Assembly: GCF_004341515.1 (NCBI RefSeq)
Contig: NZ_SLZF01000002.1
Coordinates: 496,001-560,000, forward strand
Origin: Allobosea sp. BK604
Lineage (GTDB): Bacteria > Pseudomonadota > Alphaproteobacteria > Rhizobiales > Beijerinckiaceae
Length of the DNA stretch: 64,000 bases
Reading direction: 5' to 3'
Shown: positions 52,014-60,116 of the stretch, piece by piece
Layout of the letters: every line of letters starts with the position of its first letter
Position numbering within the stretch: the first letter of the stretch is position 1
The notes under the pieces: model-generated
What the model saw: the letters and a program-made list of their open reading frames with translations, nothing else
Told to the model about the DNA's origin: nothing
Databases searched by the model: none
Program-made: the position numbers and the translations under genes

Positions 52014-52036
52014 ATGGTCGGGACAAGCCCGACCAT
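52014..52036. terminator. Hairpin between convergent GntR and amidase genes
   Basis: A 9-bp perfect stem (ATGGTCGGG and CCCGACCAT) with loop ACAAG. It could serve both converging transcripts, but no T-run follows. It also resembles short GGTCGGGACAAGCCCGACC-type palindromes scattered in rhizobial genomes. Confidence 0.55.
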
Positions 52037-52068
52037 GATGGCTAACCCGCTATCACGCAGCCGACGGC

Positions 52069-53505
52069 CTAAACCGCAAAGCCGGACGGCCGCTCGCGGT
52101 GGAAGCTGGTGTCGCGCTGGAACGCATCCACGACCTTCAGCGCCTTGCCCTCGCCGAAGGGCCGCCCCTGCACCTGGAAGCCGATCGGCATGCCCCTGGA
52201 ATCCAATCCGCAGGGCGCGCTGACCGAGGGCAGGCCCATATAGTTGATCGGCCGGGTGTTCAGCGAGAGCGTATTGAAGGCGTCGAGCGCACCGGGCGTG
52301 CCGGCATCGACATCGGTCGCGAGCAGTGTCGGCGACTTGCAGCGGATCGTCGGCGCGACGAAGACATCGACCTCGGAGAATAGCGCCGCCGCGATAGACT
52401 TGAGGATCGGTCCACGCCGTGACAGCGCCTCGACATAGGCGACCGCGGGAATGCCCAGGCTGGCGTAGAGCCGCGAGTTCAGGTGAATGGCGTAATCCTG
52501 TGCCTGCCTGCGCATCCATTCGGCATGGATCGTCGCGCCCTCGACACGCGAGACGACGCCGCCATAGGTCGCGACCGCGTCCATATGCGGGATCGTGACC
52601 GGAACCAGCGTCGCGCCACGGCCCTCGAGCACCCCAAGCATCGCCTCGAACCCGGCCATCACGTCAGGGTCCACATCATCGAGGAAATAGTTCTTGGGCA
52701 CGCCGATCTTGATGCCCTTGAGATCGCCGTCGAGCGCGGCCTCGTAATCCGGCACCGGCTCCTTGGAGGATGTCGCATCCTTCGGGTCGTGCCCAGCGAT
52801 CACGGCCATGATCCGCGCGCAATCCCTGGCGCTGCGCGCCAGCGGGCCGACATTGTCGGCGGAGAAGGAAAGCGGCATCACGCCATGGCGCGAGACGCGG
52901 GTCTGCGTGCCCTTGATGCCGGTGACCCCGCAGAGCGAGGCCGGCAGGCGGATCGAGCCGCCGGTATCGGAACCGAGCGCGGCATAAACGAAGCGGGCAG
53001 CCACGGCCGCGCCCGAGCCGGACGAGGAGCCGCCGGGGCAATAGTCGAGCCCCCAGGGATTATGGCAATGGCCATAGTGCTGGTTGTGTCCGGTGGCGTT
53101 CTGGGCGAACTCGGCCATGTTGAGCCCGCCGAGCGCGAAGGAGCCCTCGGCCTCAAGCCGCTCGATCACCGTGGCGGTATAGCCCGGCCGGAATTCGGCG
53201 CGGATCTTCGAGCCGCAGGTCGAGAGCTTGCCTGCCTTGTAGTACATGTCCTTGTGCGCCAGCGGCACGCCGTGGAGCTTGCCACGTTCGGCCTTCGGCA
53301 CCTTGTCGAGCCTGGCCGCAGTCTCCAGCGCCTGCTCGCCCTCGAGCCAGATGAAGGAATTGACCCGCTCGTCGCCGGCCGCGATGGCGGCAAGCGCCGC
53401 TTCGGTCAGCGCGACGGCGGTCGTCTCGCCCTTGGCGACGGCGTCCGCCGCCTCGGTCAGGCTGAGCGAGGTGAGCGTGCCCGGGGGCTTGATCGCGATA
53501 TTCAT
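52069..53505 (-). CDS. Amidase-signature hydrolase, paired with small subunit (second pair)
   Basis: A 478-residue cytoplasmic AS-family hydrolase with triad K85 (LAHKDMYYKAG), S160 (GGSSSGSG) and S184 (DTGGSIR). It is more distant from the other two amidases; the region between cis-Ser and Lys reads GGLNMAEFAQNATGHN. The ATG overlaps the small protein's stop (ATGA). The C-terminal half has FVAPTIRCKSPTLL and RPINYMGLPSVSAPCG, as in AtzF/GatA-type AS enzymes. Its substrate remains unknown. Confidence 0.92.
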   Translation of the reverse strand: MNIAIKPPGTLTSLSLTEAADAVAKGETTAVALTEAALAAIAAGDERVNSFIWLEGEQALETAARLDKVPKAERGKLHGVPLAHKDMYYKAGKLSTCGSKIRAEFRPGYTATVIERLEAEGSFALGGLNMAEFAQNATGHNQHYGHCHNPWGLDYCPGGSSSGSGAAVAARFVYAALGSDTGGSIRLPASLCGVTGIKGTQTRVSRHGVMPLSFSADNVGPLARSARDCARIMAVIAGHDPKDATSSKEPVPDYEAALDGDLKGIKIGVPKNYFLDDVDPDVMAGFEAMLGVLEGRGATLVPVTIPHMDAVATYGGVVSRVEGATIHAEWMRRQAQDYAIHLNSRLYASLGIPAVAYVEALSRRGPILKSIAAALFSEVDVFVAPTIRCKSPTLLATDVDAGTPGALDAFNTLSLNTRPINYMGLPSVSAPCGLDSRGMPIGFQVQGRPFGEGKALKVVDAFQRDTSFHRERPSGFAV

Positions 53506-53708
53506 GGGTTTGGCTCCTTCGTCGCCTGCAGCGCGGCCTCGAAGCTCGACGGCTCGTCCTCGAAGGCGAGCTGGCCGCGCAGCGCGGAAAGGCCCGCCAT
53601 CAGGCTGGCGAAGCCGGCCGCCAGCTCCTCGCTGACCGCGTTTGGCGGCACCACGCCGGACCAGGCCTCGGCCTGTTCCTTCACCAAGGCCTTGATGTCC
53701 ATCGACAT
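53502..53708 (-). CDS. Small amidase-partner protein, AtzG/GatC-like (divergent), second
   Basis: A 68-residue protein, mostly helical, immediately before the second amidase and coupled to it by ATGA. It does not match the other two small proteins closely (no ARAGL motif), but its length, position and helix pattern (LAAGFASLMAGLSALRGQL) suit the same GatC-like job. GGAG lies 7-8 bases before the ATG. It is preceded by the binding-protein gene with a 67-base gap. The assignment is mostly by context. Confidence 0.6.
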   Translation of the reverse strand: MSMDIKALVKEQAEAWSGVVPPNAVSEELAAGFASLMAGLSALRGQLAFEDEPSSFEAALQATKEPNP

Positions 53709-53775
53709 GGGTCGTCTCCTCTCTCAAGAGCGCGAGCGGATGATGCCGGGCGGACCGGCACCACCTTGCCTGCAA

Positions 53776-55386
53776 TCACTTTGCCATCGAGATGGTCGTG
53801 AAGTCCTGCGACCAGCTCTGGGCCGGGCTGAAGCCCTGGACCTTCTTCGACATCGCCCGCGGGTTGAGATCGTGGACGATGAAGAGCCAGGGCGCCTCGT
53901 CGACGATGATCGCATGCGCCTTGGCGAGCAGGTCGAGCTGCTTTTCCACGTCGAACTCGGTCTGGGCCGCCATCAGCAGCTCGTCGACCTTGGCATTGCC
54001 GAAATGGGCCCAGTTCCAGTTGGTCGGCGACTTCGAATCCGAGTGATAGTAGCGGTACATGGTCGAGGGGTCGGCGAAGCCGAGGCTGATATTGATCGCG
54101 TCGACGCCCATCGAAGGGGGTGAATCCGGCGTGCTGCGCACCGCGACCAGCATCGTGCCCCATTCCACCACCTCGAAGTCGAGATCGATGCCGAGCGGCT
54201 TCACCATTTGCTGGATCAGCTCGTTCATCGGCAGCGGCAGCATCTGGCCGGAGCCGGCGGTCGAGACCATGATCTTGGCCTTGACCGGCTTGCCCGGTCC
54301 GTAGCCGGCTTCCTTCAGCAGCGCCTTGGCCTTTTCCGGATCATAGCTGTAGCGATTGGCCGGCTTGCCGAAATAGGGGCTTTCCGGCGGATAGAGACCG
54401 GCCGCCGGCTTGGCGGTGCCGTTCAGGAGCTGGACCAGCGCCTGCCGGTCGACGGCATAGTTCATCGCCTGGCGCACGCGCTTGTCGAAGAACGGCGATT
54501 TCGGGTTCACGGTGTTGAAGACATAGGGCCAGGTATGCGGATAGGGCTTGAGATTGATCTCGAACCCGGCCTGCTTGAGGCTCTGGATCGCATCCGGCGG
54601 AGGCACCTCGATCCAGTCGACCTGGCCCGAGCGCAGCGCGGCGAGGCGGGTGGTCGGCTCCGGCATCGGATAGAGGATCATCCGGTCGAGCTTGGGGACG
54701 CGGTCCTTGTCCCAATAGTCCGGGTTCTTGGCCAGCTCGGCGCTGACGCGCTGCGTCACCTTGACGATCTTGAACGGCCCGGTGCCGCTCGGCGTCTTGC
54801 CGAACTCGACCCAGTTCTTGCCGGCCTTCTCGTATTGCGTCGGGCTGACGATCAGCAGGCGCGTGATCATGTAGGGGAAATAGGCGAAGGGCGTCTTGGT
54901 GTAGATCGCGACCGTCATGTCGTCGATCTTCTCCCAGCGGTCGACCATCGAGAGCTGCGACTTCACGATCGGAGCGGCCGGGGCGTCGTATTCCGGCGCC
55001 TTCTCGTCGAAGACGCGGCGCATATTGAACATCACGGCATCGGCGTTGAAGGGCGAGCCGTCATGGAATTTCACGCCCTGGCGCAGCTTGAACACCCATT
55101 TGGTCCGGTCCTTCGGGTCGGACGACCAGCTCTCGGCCAGGCCGGGCCGGACATTGGCGATGTCGTCCTGCTTCTCCTTCAGCTCCCAGTTCACCAGCGC
55201 GTCATAGGCGGGGAAGCCGAGGAAGCGGTAGCCCTCGCCGCCATTGTTCGGGATGCCGCCGGTGGTCGGCACGTCGACCGAGGTCATGCCGATCCTGAGC
55301 GTGCCTTGAGCCTGAGCGCCAGTCGTTCCGAGAGCCAACGCCGCGATGAATGCGGCGGCAATTGCCGTAGATCTGCGCATCGTCAT
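53776..55386 (-). CDS. Family 5 solute-binding protein, paralogue without own permeases
   Basis: A 536-residue periplasmic binding protein of the DppA/OppA family with a Sec signal peptide (about 26 residues, ending AQAQ). The mature start TLRIGMTSVDVPTTGGIPNN closely matches the protein at 62.2 kb (TLRIAMTASDIPTVGGIPDN), and similarity continues throughout (RLAALRSGQVDWIEVPPPDA in both). It has no permease genes of its own, so it probably shares the importer at 58.2-62.2 kb. It leads the minus-strand unit with the second amidase pair. ATG 55386 and ATG 55380 are both possible. Confidence 0.93.
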   Translation of the reverse strand: MTMRRSTAIAAAFIAALALGTTGAQAQGTLRIGMTSVDVPTTGGIPNNGGEGYRFLGFPAYDALVNWELKEKQDDIANVRPGLAESWSSDPKDRTKWVFKLRQGVKFHDGSPFNADAVMFNMRRVFDEKAPEYDAPAAPIVKSQLSMVDRWEKIDDMTVAIYTKTPFAYFPYMITRLLIVSPTQYEKAGKNWVEFGKTPSGTGPFKIVKVTQRVSAELAKNPDYWDKDRVPKLDRMILYPMPEPTTRLAALRSGQVDWIEVPPPDAIQSLKQAGFEINLKPYPHTWPYVFNTVNPKSPFFDKRVRQAMNYAVDRQALVQLLNGTAKPAAGLYPPESPYFGKPANRYSYDPEKAKALLKEAGYGPGKPVKAKIMVSTAGSGQMLPLPMNELIQQMVKPLGIDLDFEVVEWGTMLVAVRSTPDSPPSMGVDAINISLGFADPSTMYRYYHSDSKSPTNWNWAHFGNAKVDELLMAAQTEFDVEKQLDLLAKAHAIIVDEAPWLFIVHDLNPRAMSKKVQGFSPAQSWSQDFTTISMAK

Positions 55387-55451
55387 TGTCCCCGTTGGTT
55401 AGCACTGGGCCAAGCGGACCAGCCGCATCCATTCCCTTCAAGGAGTGTGCC

Positions 55452-55463
55452 AGTGGATACAAT
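55452..55463. promoter_or_regulatory. Operator-like 12-mer AGTGGATACAAT
   Basis: The first of two TGGATACAAT sites in the divergent region between the binding protein at 55386 and the AtzG-like gene at 55604. It lies 73 bases from its partner at 55525-55536. Confidence 0.6.
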
Positions 55464-55524
55464 TTGTGCATTTGTCACAATTTGCGCCCGGTAAATCGCA
55501 GTCATACTGCGCTCACATTCAAAC

Positions 55525-55536
55525 GATGGATACAAT
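55525..55536. promoter_or_regulatory. Operator-like 12-mer GATGGATACAAT
   Basis: Second copy of the TGGATACAAT motif in this divergent region, 68 bases before the AtzG-like gene's ATG. Same orientation as the first copy. Confidence 0.6.
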
Positions 55537-55603
55537 CTGGCGCGACGCTTGCATGGCCAGGCCCGGGCGCAGGGAGCGCCCGACGCTTCGAAGGAGTCAT
55601 GCC

Positions 55604-55792
55604 ATGAGTGACGAAGCCGTTTCCCAGGAGGCCTTCCGCACCCTCGTCGCGAGGGCCGGACTGAACTTGACGCCGACGCAATATGCCGAGCTCGGAGGCG
55701 TCTTCCCCAAGCTCGAGGCCATGGCCGCCCGGCTGCGCAAGCCGCGCCCGGTCAGCGCCGAGCCCGCCGCCGTTTTCTCAGCGAAGGTCTGA
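55604..55792 (+). CDS. AtzG/GatC-like small amidase subunit (DUF4089), third
   Basis: A 62-residue helical protein with FRTLVARAGLNLTPTQYAEL and a C-terminal LRKPRPVSAEPAAVFSAKV. It matches the small protein at 48.9 kb at the ARAGL, LR-x-PR and AEPA positions, so both belong to the AtzG-like group. An AAGGAG lies about 8 bases before the ATG. It stops 4 bases before the third amidase and is likely its structural partner. It is divergent from the binding-protein/second-pair unit. Confidence 0.78.
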   Translation: MSDEAVSQEAFRTLVARAGLNLTPTQYAELGGVFPKLEAMAARLRKPRPVSAEPAAVFSAKV

Positions 55793-55796
55793 CGCC

Positions 55797-57221
55797 ATGA
55801 CCGATCTCACCCTGCTCACTATCGACGAAGCCTCAAGCCTGATCGCCGACAAGAAGCTCTCCCCGGTCGAACTGACCGAGGCCTGCATCGCCAAGACCGA
55901 GGCGCTGGATTCGACGCTGCTGACCTATGTCACCTTCACGCCCGAGGCGGCGCTCCAGGCCGCCAAGCAGGCCGAGGCCGAGATCATGGCCGGCGACAGG
56001 CGAGGCCCGCTGCATGGCATCCCGATCGGCCTCAAGGACATCTACGACACCGCCGGCCTGCGCACGACCGGCCATTCCCGCCTGATGCTCGAGCGCGTTC
56101 CGGAAGAGGACGCGACCACCGTCGCCAAGCTGCGCGAAGGCGGCGCGGTCTTCACCGGCAAGCTCGGCACCTGGGAATTCGCCATTGGCGGCCCGTCTTT
56201 CGACCTGTTCCACCCGCCGGCGCGCAATCCCTGGAACACCGAGTGCCAGACCGGCGGTTCCTCCTCCGGCTCCGGCTCTGCGATTGCGGCGGGCATGGTG
56301 CTCGGCGCCATGGGCTCCGATACCGGCGGCTCGATCCGCAGCCCGGCCGCGCTTTGCGGCATCGCCGGCATCAAGCCGACCTACGGGCTGCTCAGCCGCA
56401 AGGGTGTGCTGCCGCTCTCGCAATCGCTCGACCATGCCGGCCCGATGGCATGGACCAGCAAGGATTGCGCGCTGATGCTGCAGGTCCTTGCCGGTCACGA
56501 CCCCGATGATCCGGCCTCGGCGGATGTCGAGATCCCGGATTTCTCCGCGCTGATGGGCAAGTCGCTGAAGGGCCTGCGCATCGGCGTCGTCAGGCATTTC
56601 TACGAGACCGACAATGTCGCGACCGACGATGTGAAGGCTGCGATCGAGGCCTCGCTCGTCGCCTTCAAGGAGATGGGCTGCACCGTCAAGGACGTGACGC
56701 TGGCGCCGCTGGCGGAGTTCGCCGCGGTCAACACCACCATCATGTCGGCCGAGGCCTATTCGATCCACGAGCCCTACCTGACGACGACGCCGGAGCTCTA
56801 TGGCGAGATCTGCCGCGACCGCATCATGCTGGGCGCACTGATCCGCGGCTCCGACTACGTCAACGCCCAGAAGCGCCGGCGCGAGCTCTCGTTCGAAGTG
56901 GCGGCAGCCATGGCCGATGTCGACGTGCTGATCAGCGCCGCCTCGCCCTTCCCGGCGCAGAAGATCGAGTCCGTGCCGAAATGGCTGATGTATGACCGCC
57001 CGAGCATCACCTGCCCGTTCAACGTCACCGGCCTGCCGGCCCATGCCGTCTGCGTCGGCTACAATGCCGGCGGCATGCCGCTCTCGATCCAGATCGTCGG
57101 CAAGCCCTTCCAGGATGCGATGGTGCTGGCGGTCGGCGACGCCTACGAGGCCGCCACGGCCTGGCGCTCGCGCCGCCCTGCGATCGCGCTCGGCTGGCAG
57201 GCCAAGGCGGTTGCCGCCTAA
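55797..57221 (+). CDS. Amidase-signature hydrolase, paired with AtzG-like subunit (third pair)
   Basis: A 474-residue cytoplasmic hydrolase with triad K80 (IGLKDIYD), S155 (GGSSSGSG) and S179 (DTGGSIR). It is the closest relative of the first amidase in the window (WEFAIGGPSFDL, PPARNPWN, HAGPMAWT). The ATG at 55797 follows the AtzG-like stop by 4 bases. The transcript ends at a strong hairpin at 57266-57295. It probably hydrolyses a different amide bond or a related compound in the same pathway. Confidence 0.93.
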   Translation: MTDLTLLTIDEASSLIADKKLSPVELTEACIAKTEALDSTLLTYVTFTPEAALQAAKQAEAEIMAGDRRGPLHGIPIGLKDIYDTAGLRTTGHSRLMLERVPEEDATTVAKLREGGAVFTGKLGTWEFAIGGPSFDLFHPPARNPWNTECQTGGSSSGSGSAIAAGMVLGAMGSDTGGSIRSPAALCGIAGIKPTYGLLSRKGVLPLSQSLDHAGPMAWTSKDCALMLQVLAGHDPDDPASADVEIPDFSALMGKSLKGLRIGVVRHFYETDNVATDDVKAAIEASLVAFKEMGCTVKDVTLAPLAEFAAVNTTIMSAEAYSIHEPYLTTTPELYGEICRDRIMLGALIRGSDYVNAQKRRRELSFEVAAAMADVDVLISAASPFPAQKIESVPKWLMYDRPSITCPFNVTGLPAHAVCVGYNAGGMPLSIQIVGKPFQDAMVLAVGDAYEAATAWRSRRPAIALGWQAKAVAA

Positions 57222-57265
57222 GCGATTCCCCCGGGCGGGCGGCCCTCGACGCCCGCCGAAGCGAG

Positions 57266-57295
57266 AAGGCCGCGGGAGGCAACTCCCGCGGCCTT
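57266..57295. terminator. Strong bidirectional terminator hairpin
   Basis: A 13-bp perfect stem (AAGGCCGCGGGAG and CTCCCGCGGCCTT) with a GCAA tetraloop of the GNRA type, followed by CCCGTCTTTCGTC. It lies between the third amidase and the convergent isochorismatase-type gene. Confidence 0.85.
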
Positions 57296-57317
57296 CCCGT
57301 CTTTCGTCGGCGAACGC

Positions 57318-58028
57318 TTACTCGGCCGCGACCAGCGCCGGCTTGGCTGCGCCTTCCAGCAGCGCGACCACCTCGTCCGTGCTCATCACGTCGGCAAAGA
57401 TCGTCAACATGTTAGCCAGCGTGGCGTTATGCTCGGCATCGGTGAAGGTTGCTGTGCCGTCAGAGATGAAGATCACCTTGTAGTTCATCATCATCGCGTC
57501 GCGCGCCGTCGACTCGCAGCAGACATTGGTCGCGGTTCCCGTGATGATCAGCGTGTCCACGCCGCGCTTCTGCAGTTCCGCGTGCAGGCCCGACGAGCCG
57601 TCGACGAAGGCGCCGAAGCGGTATTTCAACACCTTGAGATCCGCGTCGGCGACCTCCAGCCCCGGCCAGATCTGGTGGCCGAAGCTGCCTTCGGCGAAGG
57701 CGGCATCCATGCGCCTGCGCCGCTCCGGGTTCGAGAAATAGGCGAACCAGTTTGCCCAGGAGGCATGGGTCTCCTCGTCGATCGTGTTCTGGATGAAGAC
57801 GTTGAGCGCTCCGGCCTGCCGGCAGGCGGCGCTGATCGCATTCACATTGGGCACGATCTCGCGTGCGGTCGCGATCTCGGCCGGCTGGCCCGGCGCCATG
57901 AAGCCGTTCTGCAGGTCGACGACGATATGGGCCGTCTTCGCCGGGTCGATGCTGTCGAACAAGTGGATGCGGCCGCGCCGTTGCATCGCGCGTTCCGTGG
58001 CATAGGCGGGGATCTCGATCCTGTGCAT
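57318..58028 (-). CDS. Isochorismatase-family cysteine hydrolase, second paralogue
   Basis: A 236-residue hydrolase with triad D38 (IVVDLQNGF), K135 (VLKYRFGAF) and C170 (TNVCCESTARDA), at the same positions as the paralogue at 49.4 kb. AGGAG lies about 7 bases before the ATG. It shares its upstream region with the importer operon transcribed in the other direction. Two copies with distinct mid-regions (WANWFAYFSNPERR here) suggest related but different substrates, for example two carbamoyl or ureido intermediates. Confidence 0.92.
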   Translation of the reverse strand: MHRIEIPAYATERAMQRRGRIHLFDSIDPAKTAHIVVDLQNGFMAPGQPAEIATAREIVPNVNAISAACRQAGALNVFIQNTIDEETHASWANWFAYFSNPERRRRMDAAFAEGSFGHQIWPGLEVADADLKVLKYRFGAFVDGSSGLHAELQKRGVDTLIITGTATNVCCESTARDAMMMNYKVIFISDGTATFTDAEHNATLANMLTIFADVMSTDEVVALLEGAAKPALVAAE

Positions 58029-58106
58029 CGCTCTCTCCTGTCATTGGGCAGGAAACGGGCAAGCAAGCGCCGAGCCATCGACATCCAAAACCTGCCTGGC
58101 GCTCAT

Positions 58107-58118
58107 ATTGTATGCATT
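58107..58118. promoter_or_regulatory. Operator-like 12-mer ATTGTATGCATT
   Basis: In the divergent region between the second isochorismatase-type gene and the importer. Its reverse complement AATGCATACAAT carries the TACAAT core. It lies 74 bases from a second site at 58181. Confidence 0.55.
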
Positions 58119-58180
58119 CAGGCTAGTCGCGCGGCATTCACCTTCGATTTTACGAGGCGTTTCTGCTGGCACACCCCTTG

Positions 58181-58192
58181 CAGGTATCCAAA
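58181..58192. promoter_or_regulatory. Operator-like 12-mer CAGGTATCCAAA
   Basis: The reverse complement TTTGGATACCTG matches the TTGGATAC half of the motif. It lies 28 bases before the importer's first start codon. Confidence 0.5.
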
Positions 58193-58220
58193 CGGCTCAA
58201 TTGTCGAATGGATGACGTGA

Positions 58221-59153
58221 ATGTTCCTCTTCGCCACGCGCCGCTTGTTCCAGGCCATTCCGATCCTGCTCGGGGTCTCACTCGTCGTCTTCGGGCTGCT
58301 CCAGATCGTCCCCGGCAACCCGATCGACCTCCTGCTGCCGCCCGAGGCCTCGCCCGAGATGATCGCGCAGATGAAGGCCGAGTTCGGCTTCGACAAGCCG
58401 CTCTACATCCAATATTTCAACTGGCTGCTGCGGGCGCTCGCCGGCAATTTCGGCAACTCGATCTTCTCCGGACAGCCTGTCGCCGGCGAGATCGCGGTCG
58501 CGCTGAAGAACACGCTGCATTTGGCCTTGCCGGCCGCCGTGCTCGGCTTCTCGCTCGGCATCCTGCTCGGCATGCTGGCGGCCTTCAATTCCGGCCATTG
58601 GCTCGACAAGCTGTTCTCGGCACTGGCCATCGCCGGCGTCAGCCTGCCGCATTACTGGTTCGCCATCATCATGGTCGTCATCTTCTCGGTGACGCTGAAC
58701 GCGCTGCCGGCGCAGGGCATGGGCGAGGGCTCCCTCACCGAGCAGATTCCCTTCCTGATCCTGCCGGTGATCACGCTTTCGCTGATCCCGATGGGCGTCG
58801 TCGCCCGGCTGGTCAGGGCGACCGTGCTCGACATCCGCAGCCAGGATTTCGTCGGCGCGCTCGAGGCCAAGGGCCTGAGCAAGGGGCGCATCCTCTTTCA
58901 TGTCGCCAAGAACGCGGCCCCGCCGGTGCTCGCCATCATGGGCCTGCAATTCGGCTACCTGCTCGGCGGCTCGATCCTGGTCGAGACGGTGTTCAACTGG
59001 CCGGGCTCGGGCAACCTGCTCAACCTCGCGATCTTCCGCCGCGACATCCCGGTGCTGCAGGGCACGATCCTCGTGCTCGCCTTCTTCTTCGTCCTGCTCA
59101 ACCTCGCCGTCGACATCGCCCAGGCGATGATCGACCCCCGCATTCGCCGCTGA
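58221..59153 (+). CDS. Dipeptide-type ABC permease (DppB family)
   Basis: A 310-residue inner-membrane permease with six helices and the EAA loop FVGALEAKGLSKGRILFHVA. Other blocks are RRLFQAIPILLGVSLVVFGL at the N-terminus, IVPGNPIDLLLPPEAS, and FNWPGSGNLLNLAIFRRDIP. It is the first gene of a five-gene importer operon and follows an operator-like site. The ribosome-binding site is weak. It is followed by the DppC-type permease after 16 bases. Confidence 0.93.
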   Translation: MFLFATRRLFQAIPILLGVSLVVFGLLQIVPGNPIDLLLPPEASPEMIAQMKAEFGFDKPLYIQYFNWLLRALAGNFGNSIFSGQPVAGEIAVALKNTLHLALPAAVLGFSLGILLGMLAAFNSGHWLDKLFSALAIAGVSLPHYWFAIIMVVIFSVTLNALPAQGMGEGSLTEQIPFLILPVITLSLIPMGVVARLVRATVLDIRSQDFVGALEAKGLSKGRILFHVAKNAAPPVLAIMGLQFGYLLGGSILVETVFNWPGSGNLLNLAIFRRDIPVLQGTILVLAFFFVLLNLAVDIAQAMIDPRIRR

Positions 59154-59169
59154 CGGAGCCTGCGATCCC

Positions 59170-60105
59170 ATGACGAACGTGCCCGCTTATGCCGAGGCCA
59201 AGGGCGGCCAGGCTCAGGTCGCCAGTGCCGAGGTCCGAAAGCAGCCCGCCAACGAGGTCGGCCAGGGCTACTGGCGCACCGTCTGGGGCCGCCTGAAGCG
59301 CGACAAGGTGACGATGACGGTCACCTTCATCCTGCTGATGATCATCCTGATGGCGATCTTCGCGCCCTTTGTCACCGCCTATGATCCCTATGCCGGCGGC
59401 ATCATGCGGCGACTCAAGCCGGTCGGCACGCCCGGCCACTGGCTCGGCACCGACGAGACCGGGCGCGACATGTGGACCCGCATCGCCTATGGCGCGCGGC
59501 TTTCGCTGCTGACGGGCATTCTGCCCGTCGGCGTCGCGCTCGCGGTGGGCGGCCTGCTCGGAATCGTCGCCGGCTATGCGGGCGGCATCGTCAACACGCT
59601 GATCATGCGCACGATGGACGTGTTCTACGCCTTCCCGTCCATCCTGCTCGCCATTGCCATCTGCGGCATGCTCGGCAGCGGCATGACGAACGCGATCCTG
59701 GCGCTCTCCATCGTCTTCATCCCGCCGATGGTGCGTATCGCCGAGAGCGTGACCACACAGGTCCGCACGCTCGATTTCGTCGACGCGGCCCGCGCCAGCG
59801 GCACCACGACCTCGCAGATCATCCGCCACCACATCCTCAATAACGTCATGGGCACGATCCTGGTCTACGCGACCAGCCTGATCTCGATCTCGATCGTACT
59901 CTCGGCCGGCCTCTCCTTCCTCGGCCTCGGCGCCAAGCCGCCGGAGGCGGAATGGGGGCTGATGCTGACCTCGCTGCGCCAGGCCATCTACGTGCAGCCG
60001 CTCGTCGCCGCCATTCCCGGCTTCATGATCTTCATCACCTCGATGTGCTTCAACCTCATGAGCGACGGCTTCCGCGGCGCCATGGACATCAAGCTCAACA
60101 AGTGA
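59170..60105 (+). CDS. Dipeptide-type ABC permease (DppC family)
   Basis: A 311-residue permease with a cytoplasmic tail of about 50 residues, a first helix (VTMTVTFILLMIILMAIF), then WLGTDETGRDMWTRIAYGA and the EAA loop FVDAARASGTTTSQIIRHH. The C-terminal SDGFRGAMDIKLNK replaces the more usual GDGLRDALDP. It pairs with the preceding permease. The ATPase gene starts 11 bases later, and GAGGAG overlaps its stop region. Confidence 0.93.
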   Translation: MTNVPAYAEAKGGQAQVASAEVRKQPANEVGQGYWRTVWGRLKRDKVTMTVTFILLMIILMAIFAPFVTAYDPYAGGIMRRLKPVGTPGHWLGTDETGRDMWTRIAYGARLSLLTGILPVGVALAVGGLLGIVAGYAGGIVNTLIMRTMDVFYAFPSILLAIAICGMLGSGMTNAILALSIVFIPPMVRIAESVTTQVRTLDFVDAARASGTTTSQIIRHHILNNVMGTILVYATSLISISIVLSAGLSFLGLGAKPPEAEWGLMLTSLRQAIYVQPLVAAIPGFMIFITSMCFNLMSDGFRGAMDIKLNK

Positions 60106-60116
60106 GGAGCGAGCCC

